A stretch of DNA of 64,000 nucleotides from Malus domestica. Taxonomy: Eukaryota; Streptophyta; Magnoliopsida; Rosales; Rosaceae. Below the pieces are notes generated by a model. The model was not told the DNA's origin. It saw only the letters and a list, made by a program, of their open reading frames with translations, and did not search any database. Positions 1-11,740 of this stretch are shown piece after piece; position 1 is the first letter of the stretch, and every line of letters begins with the position of its first letter. A program made the translations under genes and the position numbers. The stretch covers positions 3,026,501 through 3,090,500 of the forward strand of contig NC_091664.1 of the NCBI RefSeq assembly GCF_042453785.1, in the 5' to 3' direction.

Positions 1-165
1 TTAGGAATCTTTTGCCTGGAAAGGTTACTCCCTTGTGACCGAAAAGTTACAGGTTTAAGTCGTGGACACAGTCTCTTTGCAAAGCAAATGTATGACTGCG
101 TACGATAGATGTTCCTCCCGCCCCCAACCCTTGCTGGGAGCCTTGTTGGCTCGGGGTTTAGAAAT
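1..165 (+). repeat. Degenerate Au-like SINE fragment
   Basis: The start of the window reads like an Au-type plant SINE. It has a degraded B box (acaggtttaagtcgtgg), followed by the cagtctctttgcaaagc and gactgcgtacgatag segments normally found downstream in this family. It is diverged and has no readable target-site duplication, and its 5' end may lie outside the window. The assignment rests on remembered family sequence. Confidence 0.5.
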
Positions 166-837
166 CTTGCACCTCAAGGAATTGTAGCACCAGTGGAAGA
201 AATGAAAGTTTTATGTCCATTACATTTGATGGGTTTATTAGCTGAACTAAACTAGGTTTTACCATTCAAGATAGGATATCCGATACAAGATTAAATGTGG
301 TAAAGTAAATATTAAATTAGACTGGACTATACTGCACTCTTGCACTATTCGGATTTTTTTAAACTCGTTAGCACGATCAAGTTATGACTAATCTTAACCA
401 TTGTAAAAATTTAAAATGTTTACTTCAGTTTCATATAATGAGGGACAATCAAGTTCAGTTCAATATAATTCAAAATTTTATAAAGTGAACTTTTTTTTTT
501 TTAACGAACGATTTAGTTACACTAAATATATCTAAACTACGAGAATAAGTTTCAAATTATTGTTCTTGTAACATTTGGAGCATCTCCATGATTCATCCAC
601 TAGAATTGTAACGCTAAAGACTTGTTCACGGGGTTTATACTGTTATACATGAACATGAGAGAGAGAAGGTTATCACAATGAAAGTGTGATTTTGGTAGAT
701 AAAAACAAAATTACATGTCAATATTTGGACGCTTTCGTTGTGGATGTGGGGTAGACCGTACGACATAACGTTTTCTTCACGGGTGACGTTACAGAAATCA
801 ATTTATATTATTATATGTTATCCTGTGGTATAAGTTG

Positions 838-1016
838 GGATTTGGACCATCTCCCGAGCTTAAAAAGTTGAGCCTCCTGAGCAAAGCACACGGTCGTTAA
901 ATTTTGATTCAACGATTACAAACAGAAAATTCTTTTAAAAGTTATAATAATTATAATCGTTAGATCAAAATTCAACGGTCCATATGTTTTGCTCGGGAGG
1001 CTCATGATCCAAATCC
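838..1016. mobile_element. MITE with ~60-bp terminal inverted repeats
   Basis: The left end begins ggatttggacca and contains gagcctcctgagcaaa. The reverse complement of the right end begins ggatttggatca and contains gagcctcccgagcaaa. The two arms then share a (t/g)aattttgat...aacgatta segment, so the element folds on itself almost completely. Flanks read ataagttg on the left and ataaagttg on the right, a possible imperfect duplication. No coding capacity. Confidence 0.65.
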
Positions 1017-1149
1017 ATAAAGTTGTGTATAATAAATAATATCAAGGAATCTTGCATCATCGTTTCATCCCCCAATACAAAACCGGGAACAAGGTGAGCC
1101 AATTTGCTTACGTGGCTCGCCCGTGATTATTTTTCATCATTTTCTTTTA

Positions 1150-1319
1150 GGTAATACTAAGGCGATTCAATTTGTAATAATAAAATTTTAGAAATTAAAA
1201 GGCGTGAAAGTGATGATTGGTTTATTACTTAAATATTAATAAATATATTCATTCTTATTGGTGACACATCATTTAGTTAACAAATTTTGTCTTCAAATTT
1301 TATCTCCCTAGCATTACTC
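1150..1319. mobile_element. MITE, family with GGTAATGCTAGG-type ends
   Basis: The ends are ggtaatactaaggcgat and the inverted agtaatgctagggagat. The interior contains the segment attacttaa(a/g)tatt...gtaacacatcatt, which is shared with the element at 30640-30809. Two copies with the same ends and interior in one window define a family of short non-autonomous elements. Confidence 0.65.
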
Positions 1320-2516
1320 TTTTCTTTTCTCCATAAAATACTCCAAATATATATTGATGGGTGCAATAATGTGGAGGAAGATTATATCCCCTCCTAATCT
1401 TTCTCCTCTTCTCTTCCCTCCTACTTGAACTGTTACGATTACGCCATGTTAACATCTTATATTAATTTTTTTTATAGAAACAATAAGACAAAAAACAATG
1501 TGGAAGAGGAGGGGAGGAAAGGGGATGAGAATAGGAAGGGAGAGAATCTTACTCCTAGTAATGTCGTGCCAAAAATGGGTGATAAGTAAATATGTCGGTT
1601 GCAAGGCACTTCTGTCTTGTTTGGTGGGCTGGATGGAACAGTTTGTGACTAAATTAAATGAACTTGTCTAGTTCATTGTTTATTGAGTGAGTTATAGCTA
1701 CAAGCAATAGGATTTTCCTAATCCTCTCTTCCGAAAAGGAATAACATGAAATTCTTTTTCCTTTCCTCAAAGACCAAGAGATTGGATCTAGCTATAAAAA
1801 GAATGCTTGACTAATAACTAACACACTTCTTGGTCTTTGACCCCCTCAGTCACTACAAAACGCCCCCGAACAATGCAATGGGATGTGTATTTATCTATCT
1901 CTTGACTCGAAATAAGAACAGGTTTGAAAAAGGATCTTAAAGTGTCTAGGGTTGAGCCACGAGGGTCTCCTAACGCCTTCTTTTTTCTTCTCATCAAAGT
2001 TATTTCACACAGACTTGTCATGGTCAGAAAGAAAAGAGGAACAAGCACACTTGCAGAACACAGTACAACAGAGATTTGTATGCTGCGTTCAGGAATGATG
2101 AATCACTCCGAAAAAAAATCTCTTTAACCTATTCTCATACATTAATTATAAGTCCTGTTTGACAAGTTCCTACCAATCCAACCACCCCTAAGGCCCAATC
2201 CCATCGAGCCCACCAAACCGGGCGATCAAGTTTAAGAATCAGTTTAGTATTGTTGTGGTTTTATAAAAATAAATAAAACAACGATTAATTTGCAATTACA
2301 AACAATTTTCAGAGTAAAGGAAACGGAATCAGAATAGAATACGACCATCATCATCATACATCCGGGTCTAAAGGCATAAAATATTGCTCAAAACTTGACA
2401 GATTCGTAAAATTGAATCCAAGAAAATCTCTAAATGTTCATCATCTTATACAGGTAGAACAACAGAACAGGAAAGTTAATTCTCCTTACGACTAACATTT
2501 CAAACACTGCCTTACT

Positions 2517-5500
2517 TCAATTCTCGTGCAACGCTTTTGTCAAATACAATCTGCTGAAGCTCTGGCCAGTAACCCTGTAAATTGCACAATACGGTTAGAA
2601 TTGCCAGAAGTACTACCATTAAGAATCATATGTAGTTATGAAAGTGCCATGCAAAACCACTTCCCCTCGCCCGAAAAAACAAGAGGATAGCGTCTACCGG
2701 CCACAAAATTTGCAACATACCCATTAATTTGGTTGCAGTAGTTTGAGATCTGATTGGTTATGAGAAAGCTATCCAAACGTGAAGGCTCGGGTAGTGGCTT
2801 GAAAACAGGGTTTGAAGGATCCTCCTCAGGTAGAGGTTCATCTCCTGCGGCCTTTCGTGCCATATTCTCCAACCTATGAAACACAGAAGAGGAAACTGAA
2901 TGACTAGTACACAAAAAACTGTAAAGCAAACAAACACATGCCAATCACATATAATAAAACCATTAAAAAGCAACGTTGACGCCAATCAACATGTAAAATC
3001 CCAAAAAAAACGAAACCAAACACCATAATAACGAATCTATCAAATACCATGAATAAAAGAATCCATTTCAAATGAAATATATTACCTTCTCTTTTGGATC
3101 CATGCTTGCTGTTGGGCTTGCTGACGTGACAGGTTCCTGTAATAGTATTGGAACTGGAAGACAAGACACAAATTAAGACATGCAAATGAGCAATCATAAC
3201 ATGAGAACACTCAGATAAGGAGAAGACAAACCTTCTGCTGTTCCATTGACAAATCATCCATGCATTCAATGAGAAATTCCATATTCCTCTCCAGAAATGG
3301 GCTTGTGGATAATTGCAGACGGTCGTAATCACACTAAAACAGCAAATAGATATAATAAGTACTAAGATAATTTCAAGACTCGTATAGAATTTCTCATAAA
3401 ATATCATATACAAACCTGGACAACAGGTGTATCAGCTTCCAGCTCAGTCATAAAGGCACTGATAAGTGCAGAATTCGAAACTTTGATCTGTCAAGTCCAA
3501 GCAGCATAAATATCAAAAGAAAATAGTAAAACCGTGCACAACCTTCAGACAAACGTCAGGCAAAAAAAAAAAAAATGAAAAAAGAGGCACCAAAATCACC
3601 ACCCTTTATTAGGAAAACTGGAGAGCATGAAATATTCATGTTAGACCACATAACTTGATAACAAACAATGAACACATCTGAGATCTTTATTCTGGTTTTT
3701 TAAGAGTAACCCAAGAGCGCATCATCCTTTTTGGTCCTTAAAGTTTTCAACAACTTAAAGAACAAAATTATTGGAACAATAACAAGTTTGTTTTTTAAAA
3801 GCATACTAAAAGATATGCTAGACCTAAAATACTTAAAAAGAACTACTTCTCTTATCAAAAAGAAAAAGTACTACTTCTAACAATTATCTGACTACTTTTC
3901 CAGTACAGGTGACTGGCATGACCATCAATAAGTGTCTCTGACTAGTAGTTCCACGTATTGAATAAATGACAGGTTAATTGCGACCATTCATTCAAAAGTT
4001 GAAAAGTGATATTACAGAGAAATTAAACAAATAGGTCTTGATATAAAAGCAAAGGATCTATAGACTGTATTATCCTAGTGCACGAAATAATCCAGTTCAA
4101 CAAACTTACAGGTATTTCTTCAAAAATATCCACCCATGATAGGTTTTTCTCCCTCAACCTAATACCACAAAACAAATAACAAAATGAGTTTCCATACATT
4201 ACTATAGGTTTTTTTGGTAAAAATTAGTATAGGTTTTACTAGCAACAACAACAACAAAGCCTTTTCCCATTAAGTGGGGTCGGCTAAGTATAGGTTTTAA
4301 TAGCACTGAAAAAAAATGATATCATACTTCTCTCCTGTAAAATTGTTAGTGCGGTAGAGATCCATGAATGAATCGGAAAGCTTCAGTGCCTTGAGTGCTA
4401 AAACGCCTTGATTGGACTTCAATGGATCATAAATTATGCACACACAACGTCTGATATTTTCCTACAAACACAAAAAAAAAATTATGCAAAGACATAAGTA
4501 ATTAAGTGAAACAACAGCCATGTTAAAGAAAAAAAATACAAAAATAACATGATCAGGTATGCAGTAGAAACTAAAGCACGCATAATCACTTTTAGCTGCT
4601 TTCTTTTTTGCAAGCCCAAGGCTACAGCAGTGCTTATTAATGCCAAAACAAGAGGTTTGGCCAAAAACACAAGTCTCCATGATAGAGTTTTTCCAATATT
4701 GATATTTTAGTCAAACACTCTAATTGACTTTCATTCAATGGAGTATGGTATCATTTTCGCACCTAACAAACTTCAAACAACATCGAAACCAAATTTACAT
4801 TTGGTTAAAACTAGAGGTATCTGTTATAAACTCAAAATATACCAATTAGTATTTAATATGCATATAGGAAATTGTTGAAGTGCAAGAATCAGTGAGCAGA
4901 CCTGTGAGAGGGCTTTCAAATGCTCACACATGAGCATTCAAACTGCCTCACATGTCTGCCTGCATCACATGTTCACCAGAACTGGCTTTATGTGTGTGTT
5001 GCATAAAGCCAGTTTTGGTGAACATGAGTTGCATCAAAGATCAGTGTCCCTCATACAAACATCTCTGGATCAAGAGGTTGCTCCTTCACACCACTACCAC
5101 CCTTATTTTCAATGCCTTGGACATTGCTCATGAAATTAAGACTAGACAAATGGGCTGAAATGTAACAGCAAAGAGCCAATTTTTTTAGGCAGATAACAAT
5201 CAAACTTTTGATAGCAATGACCGCTTTAATACAATCAAAATCTGCAAACAACCAACCAGTCCATTTTCAGAACCTTGCAACTTTATTTGAATGCCAAAAT
5301 AGAGAAACCATCCAACCCCATGGAACTTTATATTTCTTTCTATCACCTAAGCTCCTCCTCAAAGAACATCTCTTCTCCCTACTTTATTCTATTAAAGTCT
5401 TTTGGTTTGTTAAATGCTACTTAGCAGTGTGGCTACTGGATAGCACTACACTCTTCCTCTCTTTTCTAAAAAAAGAGCAAATGCATTTCACAAGCTTGTC

Positions 5501-7031
5501 AAAAAAATTCTTCTTTGTCATTTTGCATTCTCAATACCCTATATTCTTCTATATTTAACATCCTATGATGCAAACTTTTGAAGACTCTTCCAGTACAATA
5601 AAAAAAACACAAAATAAAAATAAACTGGCTTTGCCGCTGAATCCTTAACCGGATTCAACAAAACCACCTATGACTGACCCACGCATCCATGCAAAAATTA
5701 ACTTACAAATACTAAAATCCTCCTACAACTAAATGGTTTCAAAACTATCATCAGAGTTGAAATCCAACCACAAAAACACTTGGAGGCAGATTTCTAAATC
5801 ACATAGATGTACAGCTTCTTAAATTTCAGTAACTCAAATTAGCCATAAACTCTTTTCTGTGGGGTTATGACTGCCACAAACAATGTGAGTAAATGAAAGA
5901 AGTGAATGTACATGCAACTAAAATAATAATTGCAAAATCATTACCTGGTAGTTCATGAACGTCTCGATCAGCTCCACTGTTTGAAAAGAACCCAACAATG
6001 TAGATTGGTACCTAAAAAACATTAGTAAAGACAGTTATATATTGCAGAGGACAAAAAGAAAGTGAGAAACTTACGACCAACATCTTCCCCTTTCACACTC
6101 GACTCTCAATTACTCAAAGAGCTTCATACATCACAGTGTATACTACACACATGTGGGCTACTGATGAATATTACAAAACACAAAACTTGACACCTTTTTG
6201 GCATGCTTTGTTTCTCTAATGAAGCAATAATTTGACAAATCAAAACTACTTACCATCCAACAGTGTTGTTGTCAACATTAACCTCTCTCAAACATCTCAT
6301 CATCTCAAGCTGGTAATTGGCGCCATCAGCTTCAATTTCTTCATCCTCCTCTCTGACCTGAACAAAAAAGTTACACATATAGCGGAATATTTTGATAACA
6401 AGAGAGGAGGGAAGAAAGACATTCAGATATAAAAAAAAAAAAAACCAGAAGCTCCTGCATCTACATACCGGGAAGGGGAAACAATTAGTAACTTCGAGAA
6501 CGCTGCCAACATCTAACCCAAGAAGTTGCCCCGTGACCAAAGCCGGCGAAAACTCCTTGCAGTGTTTGATTATCTTCAAGATAACCTGTTTTTCGAAAAA
6601 ACCAAAAACCACATTAAACCCAACAATTCGGCAACCCACCAAGCCCAGTTCCAGTAGCAACCAACAGGGATTTCACAAAACAAATATTATCTCAAAAATT
6701 GATCGATTCGAATGATGTTAACAAAATTTGAGCTGGGGTTTTTATTTTTCCCCAAAATTACAAACAAATTCGATATCATCGTTCTACAGCAGTACAGTAG
6801 CAGAAGAACAATAAAAAGTCAGAAATCGTAGAGCTTTACCAGTCCCTCGATCTGAACGACTCTGAGAGGAGAAGCAACCTCTTCGGTCGCCGCCACCTGA
6901 AGAAACGATCTTGCTCCCGCTGTACAAACCAACAAAATCCAAACCCAAAATTTACACATACAGCAGAGAAAACAGACATTGAAATTTACAGATAAAATTA
7001 CAGGTGGGGAATTGTACGTACGGGTCGCCAT
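2517..7031 (-). CDS. TIF3H1: Eukaryotic translation initiation factor 3 subunit h (eIF3h)
   Basis: Subunit h of the eIF3 complex, an MPN-domain protein that lacks the metalloprotease metal site. In Arabidopsis this subunit helps ribosomes reinitiate after upstream ORFs. Twelve exons on the minus strand join in frame: 7022-7031, 6840-6919, 6469-6585, 6254-6357, 5945-6011, 4328-4461, 4110-4158, 3416-3487, 3232-3333, 3086-3153, 2721-2873 and 2517-2574. All introns are GT-AG. The product is 337 residues, the same length as I recall for the Arabidopsis protein. It starts MATPGARSFLQVAATEE and carries the MPN stretch LLGLDVGSVLEVTNCFPFP, then CMDDLSMEQQKFQYYYRNLS and the C-terminus RLYLTKALHEN. Exon 1 codes only three full codons. 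The intron at 4462-5944 is the longest and holds a strong hairpin (4968-5026), and the intron at 4159-4327 holds a LINE stub (4245-4286). Exon edges are inferred from the family sequence. Confidence 0.95.
4245..4286 (-). mobile_element. 42-bp RTE LINE 3' stub in an eIF3h intron
   Basis: On the minus strand this reads as the last bases of the RTE element: the (c)cacttagtgggaaaaggc-type terminus followed by TTG repeats. It matches the end of the copy at 27981-28020. It is flanked by a 19-bp target-site duplication, agtataggttttactagca on the left (4226-4244) and the same with one mismatch on the right (4287-4305). This is an extreme 5' truncation in the intron between the exons at 4110-4158 and 4328-4461. 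Confidence 0.85.
4968..5026. other. Perfect 25-bp-arm hairpin in an eIF3h intron
   Basis: The left arm (4968-4992) begins catgttcacc and the right arm (5002-5026) ends ggtgaacatg. The arms are fully complementary except for one position that becomes a G-U pair in RNA on the plus strand, with a 9-base loop. A second small hairpin, aatgctca/tgagcatt, lies just upstream at 4918-4937. It could be a foldback relic or a small-RNA precursor; sequence alone cannot decide. Confidence 0.7.
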
Positions 7032-7189
7032 GTTGTCAAGTCGCGGAGGCAGCAGAAGAAAGGAAGAGAGACGGAGACGACGGAGACGTCGGAGACGACG
7101 GAGCAGTAAGAAGATGGGAAGCCTTGTGTGTCTCTCTCTCAAGCGCGGAGGAACCTCTATGTAAATTGAATGTGATATCTAAACCCTAG

Positions 7190-8574
7190 CTGTCGACGGA
7201 TTATATTATTGGGCCTTCCTTGCCCATAGGGCCTAATGGGCTCCGAGAAGTCCAAACTCCCTTAGGGAACTCTGATCCTCTCCGAATCCTTCTATCCGGA
7301 GCCTGCGGACGTTTAATCTTGATGGTCGGTCTTCAATGGAATATATTTTGTAATTTGTAGTTTCTGCTTTAGAGATATGAAGGTGAGTTTTCTAGCAAAC
7401 ACGGTGACCAAAAGTACATGAACAGTCATGATAAAACGGTCAGTTGGCTCTGCATGGAAAGAATCCGGCGAGGAGTCCGAGTTTAAGGGTGCAAGTTGGA
7501 ATATGGTTTTTTATTCCGACAATTACACTTCTGAATTTTAAGTTTGAAAATTCTGAATTCAAGAGATTGAAATGCAAGTAAAGTTTTTGAGAATCTCAAA
7601 TTTTCAATCTGAATTTTTTCCTAGTTTTTATGAATTTGTTCCGATAAATAAATTTCTCACATATTACGATTTTAGTTAATTATTGAACTTATGTATTTTG
7701 TAATCAACTTTTGTATTTTATTGTTGGTTTTAGTCACTAACTATTCATTTTTTTTATATTAATTAAACATACTTGTATAATAAAAAGGATAAACATGCTT
7801 AGTATACCACTTAATTAAGTAAATTTACACATAACATACCAAATATTAATAAAGAACAATAAATTGCATGTAAAAAAAGTTCGAAAATATTCAAAAACCT
7901 ATCAAATAAATGAATTCCTTAATTATGTTTCGAAATTTTTGAGATTACTCTAATTTTGAAAATTCTAAATTTGAAAATTGTAATATTCTGATCCGATCTG
8001 ATTTCAAAATTTTGGAATGGAAATCCTATCCTTCTAAAAATGTTATTACTGACAGCTGCCTTTTTAGACCTTTCCCAAGCCATGGAAGATTTTGCAGATG
8101 TAGATATGGACCTCCCAGTTGCCAATTAAATCCTCCTCACCAACCAAAACCGCGCCTAACATAGTGATCGCGACTTTCCGGCATGCAAATTCAGTAACTC
8201 ATGCAAGATTGTCCTTCCTGACCGCCGCAAAACCACCAAGACTATTTTCTCACCATTTCTCCAGCCCCACGCTTCACTTGCATAAGTCGCGCACCAATTA
8301 AATATTCAACTTGGCGGCCTTGTTCTTCTCACAATGGATGTATCTTCGAAGCAAAGTAAAGATGATCAGCAATCAACATCGTTATACTAACACAAGGTGC
8401 ATAATTTGGGAAGCAGAGCACGGAGATTATTGAGTACAAAGTCAACACAAACCTATAGACCTGGTAGTTCATTACCTTCTTGGTTATCGCTGATCATTAG
8501 GAGAATGCCACTTAAAAATAAATAAATAAAAGGAAAAAAAAACCGTACCTGCACAGGCTGGGGGTAGGTCATAT
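7190..8574. other. Spacer upstream of eIF3h
   Basis: Upstream flank of the minus-strand eIF3h gene. The first part presumably holds its promoter. No clear TATA box is visible near 7050-7200, which is common for housekeeping genes. The rest is A+T-rich with no recognisable exon. Small ORFs at 7919-8301 show no family motif. Confidence 0.5.
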
Positions 8575-9627
8575 GTAACAACCCATCCCTAATTTTACGA
8601 TTTTATTAATTTTAATGGAGTGATTTGACAAAAATGCCCCTGAGGTGAGTTTGCTGACTTTCGTTGACCGTTATTTCGTGACATGTACAAGCTACTATTT
8701 TATTGTATTCTTGAAGTAATCGATGGTACGAACACGTAGGCGTAAACAAAATCAAAATCAAAATCAAAGCTACGGTTAAAATTTTACATAACTACGATCA
8801 GAAATGGTGTTTTAGTATTTTCACGTTTATGGGAGATAATTTGATTTTGTTTTTTTTTTGGCCTTGGGTTGTGTACCATGTAGGGCCCACACCCCATACT
8901 CATCCCTCATTCATATGTCTTCCAACTCTCTCGGACACCTTAGTCTTTCTCTTTCTCTCTTCCAACTCTCTTTTTCCCTCATCGCTCACTCTCCCCCATC
9001 TTTTTTTGTCTCAACCCTCACCATAACTCTCTTTTTTTCAAACCCTTTCTATCATTCTCCCTTTCTGCAAATGCGGAGTCGCCGAAGTACCATGACGCCC
9101 ATCAACGTCACGGCAGATCACCATTCATCTATGAAGCTAAAACCGAATGGACAAAGCCTCGAGCTCTCTCATCTCTCTCTCCATCTCGTCTCTGCACTCT
9201 CTATAAATTGTAATCTTGAACCGCCATCACTCGCCGACCTCGACGAGCCAAACCATCAAACTACCACCATACCTTGTTATTCCTCATTGTTGTTAAGCTC
9301 ACACCGTGAACATCAAACCCAGACGTGGAACTTGCACTGCATAGTGGCCATTGCCATTGTTCATCATCTTCTCCAACGAGTTCTCGTCAATTCCGACTAA
9401 GGTAAGGTCGAGAACATTAGATTTAACTTCTCTCATCGAAATTATGGATGTGTGACTCAATTTAGGCATTTTGGTGAAGGGTTGACGTTGAAATACCTCA
9501 AAAGAAGAAAATTCTTCAGTTTTTCCAAACAAGGGTCTGTGACCATCTGACCACCTTTAGAACATTTTTCTGGTCAAGGCCGACCATAGCTCGGCCCCAT
9601 TTTGATATGGTTTTGTACATTTCTAGC

Positions 9628-10561
9628 TAGGGCTGGTTTGGGTCGGGATCCCAAATCGAAACCCCCAACCTGAATCTCAAATCAAAACATTTCGGGATGA
9701 GATTTTATATCCCAAAACCGATACTTGAAATATGTAATTCCCCAAATTAGGGATACCCAAAACTGTTTCGGGATTTCGGGATACCCGAAACTGTTTCCCA
9801 TTCGCAATCTACAGAACACAACATTTCATTTCCTCTACTCTTTACATTTTCCCTCAATTTCTCAATAACCAAACAAGCAGCATTATTCACAATAACATAG
9901 ATACAGACCGAGCTCTTTGTGTCCTACGCAAGCCAGACAATGGAGAAGTGGCCCTACCCGAGCTTGCTCTACACCACATAGTAGCCATTCTTGAAGGAGT
10001 CCCCAATAGAGATGGTGTGGTAGCCTCCCTTCTTGTAATCCGATGTATAATCGCTGAGCTCATCCAGGTCATCCGCCATTGGAATTGGGAAATTAGGGTT
10101 AATCTTCATTGAGAAAGCCCACTGAGGTGTATTGGAACAAAGACTAATAAAGAAAGTTGATTGAAAATGTGGGGAGTGTGAGTGACCTTGGCGGAAGGGA
10201 ATTGGAGCAAACGATGGCAGCACCAACATGATGGGTGCAGCATCGGGGGAGTGAGAGTGAGCGACTAAGAGTCTGGGAGAGTCTGAGGGAGTGAGAAATA
10301 AAAAAGACCTAACTCACATGGACGGTTGGATTAGATCTTAACTAATCCAACGGTCCAAGTAATTTCTAATTATAAATTAAAAATAAATAAATATATATAT
10401 AATATTCGGTTCGATTCGGGATTACTTAACACTCTCAAAGATGTGGCTGAATCCCAAACCGAAATTTTCGGGATTGGTTCGGTTTCGGGAAATTCGGTTC
10501 GGGCATTTTTCGGTCAAATTTCGAGACAGTTCGGGATTTTCGGGAAAAAATTCCACCCCTA
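9628..10561. mobile_element. Non-autonomous hAT-like element with captured kinase fragment
   Basis: The ends are tagggctgg on the left and ccaccccta on the right, near-perfect inverted termini of hAT type. They are flanked by an exact 8-bp duplication tttctagc at 9620-9627 and 10562-10569, the duplication length expected of hAT transposases. Both subterminal regions are rich in cccgaa/ttcggg words. There is no transposase ORF. The interior carries a decayed SRPK kinase exon (9912-10079). The insertion lies within the older LTR-like repeat. Confidence 0.85.
9912..10079 (-). pseudogene. SRPK (SR-protein kinase) N-terminal fragment, decayed
   Basis: From the minus-strand ATG at 10079 the reading is MADDLDELSDYTSD, then KKGGYHTISIGDSFKNGYYVV, stop, SKLG, stop, GHFSIVWLA, stop, DTK. 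This follows the start of plant SRPK kinases, whose conserved glycine loop is known as VQSKLGWGHFSTVWLAWDT. Each of the three stops sits where the family has Q or W, and each is one C-to-T or G-to-A transition from that codon. A short stretch before the kinase core is also missing. The fragment lies wholly inside the hAT-like element, so it is a transposon capture. It cannot give a functional kinase. Confidence 0.85.
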
Positions 10562-11740
10562 TTTCTAGCTTCATATTGACTTTTGAATCATCGAATTTGG
10601 TTAAGAATCAATCTTGAAATGAGCTCTAAAAGTTAGGAAGAAAATTTGCAAAATTTGGAAACCGCGAAGAAAGCACATGGCCCGCGTGATGGTCGATGCG
10701 TGGCTGCCTGTGTAGCCACTTTGTGGCGGCACGTGGAGGAACCCGAGGTCCCTCCTTAAGTTTCTCAACGTACCAAATATGAATCCGCCCTCCGTTTTTC
10801 GAAATTTGACCGTTTTAAAATAGTTCATTTATTAGTCGTACTTTGTACGAAAACGTGTTTATACGTTAGTACGTTATATTTACATAAATGGTTTCATTTC
10901 TAGGTGGCAGGTTCGACCCAACGACATGATTTGTAAGTGGGTCATTTCTTTTATGTAGTATATATTTATTTGTTGGTTTCCATTTATATATTTCATAAAG
11001 AATTTGCTACGATACACATAGATTAGCTTAATGTTTATAAGATTTAGCACGTTGATAGAAACTATGTAATTATTATGAATCACGCGGGATGCACAACTAT
11101 GCATACTATTATGGGTTGTCTTAATTATATTTGCAACCATGAATAGTATTATGTTGACTAGACTTATCGAATCACTGCGGCATGATTATATTTACGTTAT
11201 CTGCTTATCGTTGTTGCATCGGTGTTAGTACTCGCCCGAGACCAAGGCCAATCTTTCACGTATATGTTCACATCGCACTGTACGTTCACTTTGGATTCAT
11301 TGAAGGTGCCAGTCATGTCCTATATTGCTGTAGGCAATTAGGACTCGTGTGTCAGCATGTGTCGATGAGCACTCGATATGATATGCTTGCTTATGCGAGA
11401 TTATGTGATTACGGACATCATGTGTTTATTTACGAAATATTATGACATATTGAATTCTTGAGATATTGCATGCTACAGTAAGTATTTTCTTATTAAACGT
11501 AGTATTTATATTTTAGAAACTATACTTGTTTTACGGCAATGGGTTATTATGTTTTCGAAAAGGTTTTTACAAAGATTTATTTTTAGGCTCACTCACCCTT
11601 ATTTTTCGCCCCTCCAGGTTTTAGTGCTGAGATTTCGGGTCGAAGAGGATTCTTGGAAAATCTTGGTATAGGTGGTTACCTTCGATGGTATGATTCTCAT
11701 CCTACTTTACTATACTTTACTTATACTCTGACATCACATG

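Larger units (their letters stand above)
166..2516. other. Gene-free spacer with two MITEs
   Basis: A+T-rich spacer downstream (3' side) of the minus-strand eIF3h gene. Apart from the inverted-repeat elements at 838-1016 and 1150-1319 listed separately, no coding exon is recognisable. Short ORFs near 1.8-2.1 kb show no family motif and no splice context. Confidence 0.6.
8575..11740 (+). mobile_element. Probable solo LTR-like repeat, split by an hAT element
   Basis: The block opens with tgtaacaacccatcccta, a typical head of plant Gypsy-type LTRs, and runs as non-coding, CT-rich then A+T-rich sequence towards about 11.7 kb. Its right boundary is not certain: no clear terminal CA with a matching 5-bp duplication was found. 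No gag, protease, RT or integrase reading is present, so it would be a solo LTR. The element at 9628-10561 is inserted in it. The ORF at 8858-9400 is a CT-rich accident of the repeat. Confidence 0.4.

Noticed and set aside
1818-2127. Small gene with TATA-like agctataaaaag upstream
   Set aside because: Opposing ORFs of about 70 residues with no motif, no conservation cue and no splice sites that extend them.
6979-7189. Arg-rich ORFs on the plus strand opposite the eIF3h start
   Set aside because: They are antisense readings of the eIF3h 5' untranslated region, which has a cggagac repeat.
8858-9400. 180-residue ORF on the plus strand
   Set aside because: Ser/Leu/His-rich translation of CT-rich repeat DNA, with no domain and no splice context; part of the LTR-like block.
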